From contig JAKCCX010000016.1 in NCBI GenBank assembly GCA_021838715.1, positions 1-49,986 on the forward strand: 49,986 bases of DNA. The letters are read 5' to 3'. Below, one piece after another: positions 17,978-25,077 of the stretch (within the stretch, counting starts at the first letter, position 1; each line of letters starts with the position of its first letter). The notes under the pieces were generated by a model, which did not search any database, was not told the DNA's origin, and saw only the letters and a list, made by a program, of their open reading frames with translations. The DNA is from Pseudomonadota bacterium. Lineage in GTDB: Bacteria > Pseudomonadota > Gammaproteobacteria > Burkholderiales > Burkholderiaceae_F. The position numbers and the translations under genes are program-made.

Positions 17978-18733
17978 ATGGACCTGACCTCGCTGTACGT
18001 GCTCTCGATCGCCTTCGTCGCAGCCCTCGTCCGCTCGACGTTCGGGTTCGGCGAGGCGCTGTTCGCCGTCCCGCTGCTGGCCTTGTGGCTGCCGCTCCAG
18101 ATCGTCACGCCGCTGGTTGTGCTGCTGTCCATCACGATCGCGGGAAGTGTGGTGGCCCAGGACTGGCGGCATGTCCACCTGCGCGGCAGCCTCGGGCTGC
18201 TCGTGCCCTCGCTGGCGGGCATCCCCTGCGGCCTGATGCTGCTGTCGAGCCCCTACCAGTTGCCGATGAAGGTTGGCCTCGCAGTGTCGATCCTGGGTTT
18301 CGCCGCATATGGTCTGGCGGGGCGGGATCTGCCGCACCTCGAGCGGGACAAGCCCGCCTGGTTGCTCGGCTGCGGGTTTTGCGCCGGCCTGCTCGGCGCC
18401 GCGTTCGGCATGAACGGTCCGCCGCTGGTGATCTACGGAACCATGCGGCGCTGGTCGGCGCAGAAATTCCGCGCCACGTTGCAGGGCTATTTCCTGCCGG
18501 CCAGCCTGCTCGCCATGGCGGGGTACCGCCTCGATGGTCTATGGCAGCCCGCCGTCACCCGCTACTACCTGCTTTCGTTGCTGACGACGATCCCGGCGAC
18601 GCTGCTCGGGCGATCGATCAATCGACGCATGCACCCGCAGGGCTTCGTGCGCTACGTCTACGCAGGGCTGGTCGTGATCGGCACCGTGCTGCTGGTGCAG
18701 GCCGCGTCCGCATGGCGCCACGCAGCAGGGTAG
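17978..18733 (+). CDS. TauE/SafE family sulfite/anion permease (first copy)
   Basis: A 251-residue membrane protein with about eight hydrophobic segments. The two-fold family repeat is visible in FVAALVRSTFGFGEALFAVPLLAL at the N-terminus and GFCAGLLGAAFGMNGPPLVIYG in the second half. The family moves sulfite, sulfoacetate or other organosulfonates across the inner membrane; the substrate cannot be read from sequence. The ATG at 17978 follows a TGAGG ribosome site. A second, distantly related TauE/SafE gene lies at 24185. Confidence 0.9.
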   Translation: MDLTSLYVLSIAFVAALVRSTFGFGEALFAVPLLALWLPLQIVTPLVVLLSITIAGSVVAQDWRHVHLRGSLGLLVPSLAGIPCGLMLLSSPYQLPMKVGLAVSILGFAAYGLAGRDLPHLERDKPAWLLGCGFCAGLLGAAFGMNGPPLVIYGTMRRWSAQKFRATLQGYFLPASLLAMAGYRLDGLWQPAVTRYYLLSLLTTIPATLLGRSINRRMHPQGFVRYVYAGLVVIGTVLLVQAASAWRHAAG

Positions 18734-18865
18734 GCCCGGATGTGCCGGCGGTCGCATGGACATCGCGAACGCCCGCGGATAATCTGACGTCCCGTGCGGA
18801 CCAAGCGGCCTGCTCGCCGGAAATGCCGAGGCGATTCGGATCGCACCGAGCCCGGAGTTGACGAT

Positions 18866-19843
18866 TTGCCCAGACCATCGACAAATAAAAAGGAAGCGCG
18901 TGCGGCCCGGCGACGGCGAGAGGTTGCCGTAAAGTTCGTGATCTTCGGCGGCGCCGCCACGTTCGGGCCGCTGCTTCTGGCGTGGTCGCCAATTGGCAAG
19001 GGGCTCACCGCGACCATCCCATTGGGCCTCCTCATGCTTGCGGGCGGTGCGGTGATGCTCTGGTTGGAGAACTCCGGTACAGCGGCGGCGGTTCCCGCCG
19101 TCGACCACCGGCATTGGAGGCCGGCCGAAGCGGCACGACGTGAGCCCGCGATGCCGTTGTCCTCGCTCGACGAGAACGCATATGAATATTGGCGCGCCGA
19201 CGCGACAACCATGGCTCGTGATCTGCGCCCGACGTCGTGGTGTGCCGACGCGGCGACCACGGCTAGTGATCTGCGTCCGACGTCGTGGAGCGCCGCGGTA
19301 TTCGACGTCATCGAATGGCGCCGCTTCGAGGCCGTCGTCGAGGCCTTGTTCCGGCAGGCCGGATTCGAAACCAGGTCGCAATCGCACGGCGCCGACCAGG
19401 GCGTGGACGTGTGGCTATATTCGAACGCCCGACCGGACGTGGCCATCGGGCTCATTCAATGCAAGCACTGGCTAGGCAAGCGCGTCGGCGTCGACAAGAT
19501 CCGGGAGCTTCGTGGCGTCATGGCGGCGATGAAAGTGGAGCGCGGCCTGTTCGCGACGACGTCCACATTCACCGACGACGCCGTCGCGTTTGCCAAGGAC
19601 AACGACATCGATTTGCTCGACGTGAACAGATTGATCGCGATGATCGCCAGGCGGCCACCCGAAGACCAGCAGAAATTGCTCGACGTGGCGTTGGAGGGGG
19701 ATTACGGACGGCCGACGTGCGTGAATTGCGGGATCAAGATGGTGGAGAGAACGTCGAGGAAGGACGGCGGCAAGTTCTGGGGCTGCAAGAATTATCCCGG
19801 GTGCAAGACGACGCTGCCGATGCGGGCGGCAGGTTCGGCGTAG
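18866..19843 (+). CDS. Membrane-anchored Mrr-like restriction endonuclease with topoisomerase-type zinc finger
   Basis: About 325 residues: a basic N-terminus, two hydrophobic segments, a linker with a tandem 16-residue repeat, an Mrr_cat nuclease domain and a C-terminal zinc finger. The PD-(D/E)xK core is seen as GVDVWLY (Asp181) and IQCKHW (Gln198-Cys-Lys200). The finger CVNCGIKMV...WGCKNYPGC resembles the C4 fingers of topoisomerase I. Mrr-type proteins cut modified or foreign DNA. I prefer TTG 18866 because GGAG lies eight bases upstream; an in-frame GTG at 18794 lacks a ribosome site. No methyltransferase partner is adjacent, as expected for type IV enzymes. Confidence 0.82.
   Translation: MPRPSTNKKEARAARRRREVAVKFVIFGGAATFGPLLLAWSPIGKGLTATIPLGLLMLAGGAVMLWLENSGTAAAVPAVDHRHWRPAEAARREPAMPLSSLDENAYEYWRADATTMARDLRPTSWCADAATTASDLRPTSWSAAVFDVIEWRRFEAVVEALFRQAGFETRSQSHGADQGVDVWLYSNARPDVAIGLIQCKHWLGKRVGVDKIRELRGVMAAMKVERGLFATTSTFTDDAVAFAKDNDIDLLDVNRLIAMIARRPPEDQQKLLDVALEGDYGRPTCVNCGIKMVERTSRKDGGKFWGCKNYPGCKTTLPMRAAGSA
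19196..19291 (+). repeat. 48-bp tandem direct duplication inside the Mrr-like gene
   Basis: Two adjacent 48-bp copies (19196-19243 and 19244-19291) differ at about seven positions and stay in frame. They encode two near-identical units, ADATTMARDLRPTSWC and ADAATTASDLRPTSWS, in the linker between the membrane segments and the nuclease domain. Confidence 0.85.
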
Positions 19844-19996
19844 TGTCGGATCGCCCTCCGCCCGAAATTGCTCGGGCCGACGTACAGGAAATCCTTGTGG
19901 GTTCGCCGATGTCCGCGAAGCGGTGCGATCTGATGAAATCCGGTTTGGACTGCCGCACGCCGTGAGCGATCTCTGATGAACGAAGGGAAGACGACG

Positions 19997-20281
19997 ATGA
20001 GAGTACGACACCTCGCAATCGCGTGCGTAGCTGTGATCGCCCTGGCTGGATGTGGGACGAGCAGCCGCCCTGTCGCCGCCGTAGCGGGTCGCAGTCCGTA
20101 TCCCGGCCGCGACAAGACGTGGTTCGCCATGCATCCGAAGGCGCTCAGCGAAGAGGATGCCTGGTGCAGGAACAACGGCGGATTCATGAATCCTACGGCA
20201 AGAATCCAGAGCAAGAACTACGATCCGGCCTGCGACGCCGCATCGGACGAATACTTCAAGAGCATGATCCGGAACGAATGA
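19997..20281 (+). CDS. Small predicted lipoprotein
   Basis: A 94-residue exported protein with a clear lipobox: MRVRHLAIACVAVIALAGCG, with lipidation at Cys19. The mature part has no recognised domain and includes two more cysteines (DAWCRNNGG and DPACDAASD), which could form one disulfide. ATG 19997 has GAAGGGAAG just upstream; the earlier in-frame ATG 19976 would give a poor signal peptide. It is 153 nt downstream of the nuclease gene; I do not infer a functional link. Confidence 0.75.
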   Translation: MRVRHLAIACVAVIALAGCGTSSRPVAAVAGRSPYPGRDKTWFAMHPKALSEEDAWCRNNGGFMNPTARIQSKNYDPACDAASDEYFKSMIRNE

Positions 20282-20405
20282 TCGCCGTTGCGTGCACGAC
20301 CTCGGCGCCTTGTGTACCCGCATCGGGTCCGTACCCAGACCCCCACTCCCCGAAGTCCAAAATCCGAAACGGGTGCGCGCGGCAAGCCGCCCGCCTCCCG
20401 CATGC

Positions 20406-21707
20406 TCACGCCTCGTCGGCGGGGGATGCTCCATTCGCCAGCGCCGTGTCGACGGCTTGCGGCGCGATCCGCTTGGTCGGCTTGATGCCGAGATCGCGCA
20501 GCATTTCGGCCTGCCGGATCGCGTTGCCGCGGCCCGAAACGAGTTTTCGCTCCGCGCTTGCGTAGGCGTTCTGCGCGGCGGCGAGGCGGTCGCCGACGAG
20601 GCGCAGGTCATCGACGAATCCCGCCAGCTTGTCGTAGAGCTCCGCGCCGCGGCGGGCGATTTCCTGCGCGTTGCGGTTCTGCTGTTCCTGCCGCCACAGA
20701 TGCGCGACCGTCCGCACGACGAAGAGAAGGGTGGACGGGCTCACCAGCAGCACGTTGCGCTGCCATGCGTCCAGGAAGAGTTCCGCGTCGGCGTCCACGG
20801 CGAGCAGGAAGGCGGGTTCGATCGGAACGAACATCAGCACGAAATCGATGCCGCCGGCACCGTGGAGCAACTGGTAGTCCTTCGCCGCGAGGCTGCGCAG
20901 GTGGCCGCGTACGGAATCGAGGTGCTCGGCGATCGCCGCCTTGCGCTCGGCTTCGGTTTCGGCGGCGGCGTAGCGGTCGTACGCCACCAGGGAAACCTTC
21001 GCGTCGACCACGAGCTTGCGGCCGCCGGGCAGTTCGATCACCACGTCGGGCTGCAGGCGCCGTCCGTCCGCCGTCACTTCGGAGGCCTGCGCCGCGTATT
21101 CGAAGCCTTTGCGCAGCCCCGAGGCTTCCAGCACGCGCTCCAGGATGTATTCGCCCCAGGCGCCTTGCGTCTTCGACGACCCCTTGAGGGCGGACGTCAG
21201 ATTCTTCGCGTCGGCGCTCAGCGTCTGGTTGAGCGCGACGAGCTGCCGCAGCTGTTCGGCGAGCGCACTGCGGTCCTTGCCTTCCTGGACGTAGACCTCC
21301 TCGACCTTGGACTGGAACTCGCCGATCCGCGCCCGCAGGGGGTCGAGCAATCCGGCGAGGTTGACCCGGTTCTGTTCGGTGAACCGGGTCGACTTCTCTT
21401 CGAGGATGTCGTTGGCCAGCGCCTTGAACTGATGGATCAGGGCTTCCTTCGCATCCGCGAGCAGCTGCAGTTTTTCCGCGGCGCTGCGCCGTTCGGCATC
21501 GAGCAGGACCTGCAGGGCCTTGCGTTCGCCTTCGAGCGCTGCGCGCTCGCGGCCGGCGTGGTCCAGCCGTTCCCGCCATTGCGCGGACTCGTCCCTGGCG
21601 GCGCGGATCTGCGCCGCCGCGGCGCGCCATGCCGCAAACCCGCCCGCCGCGAATCCGATGAGCCCCGTGATCGATCCTGCGGCCAGTTCGCCGGTTCCGA
21701 ATGTCAT
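20406..21707 (-). CDS. rmuC: DNA recombination protein RmuC
   Basis: A 433-residue protein: one N-terminal membrane segment (ITGLIGFAAGGFAAW), a long coiled coil (residues about 35-170), then the RmuC nuclease-like domain. The domain contains KTQGAWGEYILERVLEASGL, PDVVIELPGGRKLVVDAKVSL (the PD-(D/E)xK-like core with DAK) and IDFVLMFVPIEPAF. RmuC limits inversions at inverted repeats in E. coli. ATG 21707 overlaps the stop of the upstream methyltransferase (ATGA), so the two are translationally coupled. A GTG two codons earlier is closer to the ribosome site AGGAG and remains possible. Confidence 0.93.
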   Translation of the reverse strand: MTFGTGELAAGSITGLIGFAAGGFAAWRAAAAQIRAARDESAQWRERLDHAGRERAALEGERKALQVLLDAERRSAAEKLQLLADAKEALIHQFKALANDILEEKSTRFTEQNRVNLAGLLDPLRARIGEFQSKVEEVYVQEGKDRSALAEQLRQLVALNQTLSADAKNLTSALKGSSKTQGAWGEYILERVLEASGLRKGFEYAAQASEVTADGRRLQPDVVIELPGGRKLVVDAKVSLVAYDRYAAAETEAERKAAIAEHLDSVRGHLRSLAAKDYQLLHGAGGIDFVLMFVPIEPAFLLAVDADAELFLDAWQRNVLLVSPSTLLFVVRTVAHLWRQEQQNRNAQEIARRGAELYDKLAGFVDDLRLVGDRLAAAQNAYASAERKLVSGRGNAIRQAEMLRDLGIKPTKRIAPQAVDTALANGASPADEA

Positions 21708-22504
21708 ATGCACGGAAACTCCTGGGCCGGGGATGCCCAATACAGTCCGGTCCGGATCGTAAACGAGCCGTCCTCCTCATACCCCAGCGCCTGCCGCACC
21801 TCCGCCGGCGCTTCGGTCTGCAGGCGGCGGATCATTGCGACGGCGTCCGGCGGCGTGCGCATGCGCTCGACCCAGGACGCGAACTCCAGGCGCAGGGGCC
21901 AGGTCTCGTGCGCGGTCACGGTGAAGCCCGCCGCCGCCAGCATGGCCTGCCACTGGCGCGGCGCGTGGCTGCGCACGTGCGAGCGGTCGCGCAGCAGCTC
22001 GATCGTCTGCAGATGGGTATCCGCGAGCGGGTCCTCTTCGCCTTCGGTGTCGATCATCAGCAGATGGCCGCCCGGCTTCAGGACGCGGCGCATTTCCCGC
22101 AACGCCGCCTCGATCCGGCGCCAGTGATGCGCGCTCTTGCGCGAGCAGACGAGGTCGAAGGACTCGTCGGCGAACGGCAGGCGGTCGCCCGCGGCTTCCA
22201 CCGTTTCGATCTGCGGCAGATGCCGCGCCGCCGCCGCATCGCGCACGACCGCCAGCATCCCGGGCGCCGGGTCGAGCGCCACGACCCGGGCGAAGTCCGG
22301 CGCGATCGCAAAGCTCAGATGCCCGGCGCCGCAGCCCACGTCGAGGGCGGCCGCCGCCGGGGCCGCCGCGGTTTGTCCGGCCGCGTGTCGCGCCAGCTCC
22401 TGCGCGCGGACGAGATCCGGACCCTGCGCATGGACCGCGCTGGTCAGATAGGCGCGCGCCTGCGCGTCGAATTGCGCCAATACCGTCTGCTCATGCGTCG
22501 ACAT
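21704..22504 (-). CDS. Class I SAM-dependent methyltransferase (Methyltransf_11 type)
   Basis: A 266-residue small-molecule-type methyltransferase. SAM-binding motif I is [15 protein letters not shown]; motif II DPAPGML, the post-motif [21 protein letters not shown] and the [14 protein letters not shown] motif follow in order. It resembles the UbiE/YcgJ group, but the substrate is not evident. The first 14 nt overlap the end of leuA, and its last 4 nt overlap rmuC, so leuA, this gene and rmuC appear to be one transcript. The start [13 protein letters not shown] at ATG 22504 aligns with the usual beginning of such proteins. Confidence 0.88.
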   Translation of the reverse strand: MSTHEQTVLAQFDAQARAYLTSAVHAQGPDLVRAQELARHAAGQTAAAPAAAALDVGCGAGHLSFAIAPDFARVVALDPAPGMLAVVRDAAAARHLPQIETVEAAGDRLPFADESFDLVCSRKSAHHWRRIEAALREMRRVLKPGGHLLMIDTEGEEDPLADTHLQTIELLRDRSHVRSHAPRQWQAMLAAAGFTVTAHETWPLRLEFASWVERMRTPPDAVAMIRRLQTEAPAEVRQALGYEEDGSFTIRTGLYWASPAQEFPCI

Positions 22505-23825
22505 CGGATTGCTCCTTTCCCGATCGGTAGCCTTCAAAAAGTTGCCGCAGCGTCTCCGAGCCGATCTCGGCCGCGGTGGCGTCGGCGTGCCGCTGCACGA
22601 TGGTGTGGAATTCCGCCTGCATCGCGCGCGGCAGCACCACGCCATGGTCGCGCTCGAGCAGGTAGGACACGCCGCCCTTGCCGGACTGGCTGTTGATGCG
22701 CACGACGCCATCGTAGCTGCGTCCCAGATCCGCCGGGTCGATCGGCAGATACGGCACCTCCCAGAAGCCGCGCGGGTCCTGCGCGGCGAAGCCCTTCTTG
22801 ATCGCGTCCTGGTGCGACCCCGAAAACGCCGTGTAGACCAGGTCGCCGGCATACGGGTGGCGCGGCGGAATCGTCATGCCGGTGCACGCCTCGTAGCAGC
22901 GCGCGATCGCCGGCAGATCCGAGAAATCCAGCCCGGGCGCAATGCCTTGGGTGTAGAGGTTCAAGGCCAGGGTGATGAGATCGGCGTTGCCGCTGCGCTC
23001 GCCGTTGCCGAACAGGCATCCCTCGACCCGCTGTGCGCCCGCCAGCATCGCCAATTCCGCGCAGGCGACCCCCGTGCCGCGATCGTTGTGGGTGTGCACC
23101 GACAGGACGACGTGCTCGCGCGCATCGAGATTGCGGTCCATCCATTCGATCTGATCCGCGAACACGTTGGGGGCGGCCACTTCGACGGTGGTCGGCAGGT
23201 TGACGATCATCGGCCGTCCGGCGCCGACTCCCCAGGCGCGCATGGCGGCGTGGCAGGCGGCCAGCGCCACCTCGGGTTCGGTGGCGCTGAAGGTCTCCGG
23301 CGAGTACTGCAGGATCCATTCGGTTGCCGGAAAGCGCTCGGTTGCGCGCCGGACATGGGTGACCTGCGATTCGATGAAGCGCAGCATTTCCGGCACCGTC
23401 ATGCCGAAGACGATGCGCCGCCATGCCGGCGCGGTGGCGTTGTAGACGTGCACGATGGCGCGGCGGGCGCCGCGCAGGGAGGCGACCGTGCGGTCGATCA
23501 GGTCCTCCCGCATCTGGGTCAGGACCATCGGCGTGACGCCGTCGGGAATCCGGTCCTCTTCGACCAGGGCGCGGACGACGTCGAAGTCGGTCTGCGATGC
23601 GGACGGGAACCCGAGTTCGATCTCGCGGAAGCCGATCCCGACGAGCGCATCGAAAAAGCGCAGCTTGCGCGCGCGGCTCATCGGCTCGAACAGCGCCTGG
23701 TTGCCGTCGCGCAGGTCGGTGGCAAGCCAGATCGGCGCCTGGCGGAGGGTGCGTGCCGGCCATTGCCGGTCGGGCAGGGAAACCGGCGGGAACGGCCGGT
23801 ACTTCGTTTCGGGATTCGGAATCAT
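22491..23825 (-). CDS. leuA: 2-isopropylmalate synthase, type 2, without C-terminal regulatory domain
   Basis: A 444-residue enzyme joining acetyl-CoA and 2-oxoisovalerate, the first committed step of leucine synthesis. The catalytic TIM barrel is complete: [15 protein letters not shown] at the start, [12 protein letters not shown], the metal-binding [23 protein letters not shown] and [14 protein letters not shown]. Type 2 LeuA proteins are about 550 residues and end with a roughly 120-residue leucine-binding domain; this one stops shortly after the barrel and subdomain region. Loss of allosteric control is inferred. ATG 23825 was chosen from [14 protein letters not shown]. The long leader upstream carries features of attenuation. 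Confidence 0.92.
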   Translation of the reverse strand: MIPNPETKYRPFPPVSLPDRQWPARTLRQAPIWLATDLRDGNQALFEPMSRARKLRFFDALVGIGFREIELGFPSASQTDFDVVRALVEEDRIPDGVTPMVLTQMREDLIDRTVASLRGARRAIVHVYNATAPAWRRIVFGMTVPEMLRFIESQVTHVRRATERFPATEWILQYSPETFSATEPEVALAACHAAMRAWGVGAGRPMIVNLPTTVEVAAPNVFADQIEWMDRNLDAREHVVLSVHTHNDRGTGVACAELAMLAGAQRVEGCLFGNGERSGNADLITLALNLYTQGIAPGLDFSDLPAIARCYEACTGMTIPPRHPYAGDLVYTAFSGSHQDAIKKGFAAQDPRGFWEVPYLPIDPADLGRSYDGVVRINSQSGKGGVSYLLERDHGVVLPRAMQAEFHTIVQRHADATAAEIGSETLRQLFEGYRSGKEQSDVDA

Positions 23826-23848
23826 CGTGTTTCCCCCAGGGAACAACG

Positions 23849-23946
23849 CCCTGCGCGATCGTCGCGCAGGGATCAGGACGAACCCGGGATGGACCCGGGC
23901 GGACCGGATGCGCGCACCCCTGCGGCGCTCCGAAGGGCGGAGCGCC
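23849..23946 (-). promoter_or_regulatory. Three consecutive perfect hairpins in the leuA leader (putative attenuator)
   Basis: In transcript order: GGCGCTCCG/CGGAGCGCC with a 5-nt loop (23946-23924), CCCGGG/CCCGGG with a 5-nt loop (23899-23883) and CCCTGCGCG/CGCGCAGGG with a 5-nt loop (23871-23849). All stems are perfect. The last one ends 24 nt before the leuA ATG and is followed by a weak CGTTGTT tract. Together with the Leu-rich reading frame upstream they suggest transcription attenuation; the antiterminator pairing was not computed. Confidence 0.5.
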
Positions 23947-23972
23947 ATCGCACGGCCGGGGTCAGGGGGAAA

Positions 23973-24083
23973 TCAGAACGTCGCGGGGACGTCGTGGCGC
24001 GCAGGCCGACCCCGGCCCGGCGCTAGTCGGGCCAGCGGCAGGGCGCAACGCAGGTTGCGGGGGGTCGGTGCGCGGGAGATCAC
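23973..24083 (-). CDS. Putative leucine leader peptide of leuA
   Basis: A 36-codon frame from GTG 24083, product beginning MISRAPTPRNLRCALPLARL. Leucine codons are at positions 11, 15, 17 and 20 (CTG, CTG, CTG, CTA); the CTA is likely uncommon in so GC-rich a genome. That CTA lies in the loop of a GGCCCG/CGGGCC hairpin (24033-24014), positioned like a pause hairpin. The predicted transcription start falls at or next to the GTG, so it would be translated without a leader. The rest of the 359-bp leuA-TauE spacer holds only the promoter and hairpins listed separately. Confidence 0.45.
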   Translation of the reverse strand: MISRAPTPRNLRCALPLARLAPGRGRPARHDVPATF

Positions 24084-24089
24084 GGCCAA

Positions 24090-24118
24090 AGCGTATGCGA
24101 ATGCGCAGAATCGGTCAA
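24090..24118 (-). promoter_or_regulatory. Candidate sigma-70 promoter of the leuA operon
   Basis: On the minus strand TTGACC (24118-24113) is followed after exactly 17 bp by TACGCT (24095-24090). The -35 matches five of six consensus bases, the -10 three of six. Transcription would begin near 24083, giving a leader of roughly 258 nt before leuA. Confidence 0.5.
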
Positions 24119-24184
24119 TCGACTTCGACTTCGCTCGCCAGGTTTGCGGCGCGACGCCGCCCAACCGGCTATCCTGCTGCCGCC

Positions 24185-25012
24185 ATGGATCCCGTCGCCC
24201 ACCTCCCCCACGCCGCCGGCGTCACCCTCACCGCCGCGCAGCACGTGCTGACCGTGCTCTCCGGGAGCGCGGTCGGCTTCACCCTCGGCATCATCGGCGG
24301 GGGCGGGTCCATCCTCGCCGTGCCGCTCCTGTTGTATCTCGTCGGGTATCCGGATCCGCACGTGGTGATCGGCACCACCGCGTTTGCCGTTTCGATGAAC
24401 GCCTACGCCAACCTGGCGCTGCATGCACGTGCCGGCAACGTGCGATGGCGGCAGGGCATCCTGTTTGCGGTGGTCGGCGCGACGATGGCCTTCGTCGGCT
24501 CCAGCATCGGCAAGGCCGTCGACGGCCGGCGCCTGCTGTTCCTGTTCGCCTTGCTGATGCTCGCGATCGCGGTCCTGATGGTGCGCCAGCGCGCCATGGC
24601 CGCGATGCTGGAGAAGGCGAAGGCGCAGTGCAGCGAGGGTCTGTGCGCCGCCCGTCTCGCCGGCTCGGCGGCCCTGGCGGGTGCATTCTCCGGATTCTTC
24701 GGCATCGGGGGCGGGTTCCTGATCGTTCCCGGCCTGGCGTTGCCGACGGGGATGCCCATGGTCACCGCGGTGGGAACCTCGCTGATCTCGGTGGGTACGT
24801 TCGGTCTGACCACCGCGCTGAACTACGCCCGCTCGGGAATGCTGGACTGGCGGGTGGCCCTGCAGTTCATCGCCGGCGGCATCGTCGGCGGCTGGGCCGG
24901 CACCCGCGCCGCCACCCGGCTCGGACGCGACGGCAAGGGCACGCTGAACTGGATTTTTGCGGGGATGGTCGTCGCGGTCGCGTCGTACATGTTGTATAAA
25001 AATGCTCCCTAG
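24185..25012 (+). CDS. TauE/SafE family sulfite/anion permease (second copy)
   Basis: A 275-residue membrane protein with about eight hydrophobic segments. The family repeat is clear: SAVGFTLGIIGGGGSILAVP in the first half and LAGAFSGFFGIGGGFLIVPG in the second. It is longer than the copy at 17978 and only remotely similar, so the two are unlikely to be a recent duplication. A loop between the halves contains two cysteines (AQCSEGLCAA). The start ATG 24185 follows from MDPVAHLPHAAG; the frame continues far upstream only as a shadow of leuA. It diverges from the leuA operon. Confidence 0.92.
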   Translation: MDPVAHLPHAAGVTLTAAQHVLTVLSGSAVGFTLGIIGGGGSILAVPLLLYLVGYPDPHVVIGTTAFAVSMNAYANLALHARAGNVRWRQGILFAVVGATMAFVGSSIGKAVDGRRLLFLFALLMLAIAVLMVRQRAMAAMLEKAKAQCSEGLCAARLAGSAALAGAFSGFFGIGGGFLIVPGLALPTGMPMVTAVGTSLISVGTFGLTTALNYARSGMLDWRVALQFIAGGIVGGWAGTRAATRLGRDGKGTLNWIFAGMVVAVASYMLYKNAP

Positions 25013-25077
25013 GCGCGAGGGCGATCCGCCCCCCAGGATCGCGGACGGATGCCGGCGGCGATGAACGCCTGCGCAAG

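Noticed and set aside
17978-25012. Recent duplication of the two TauE/SafE genes
   Set aside because: The two proteins share only family motifs and differ in length and loops, so they look like separate old lineages.
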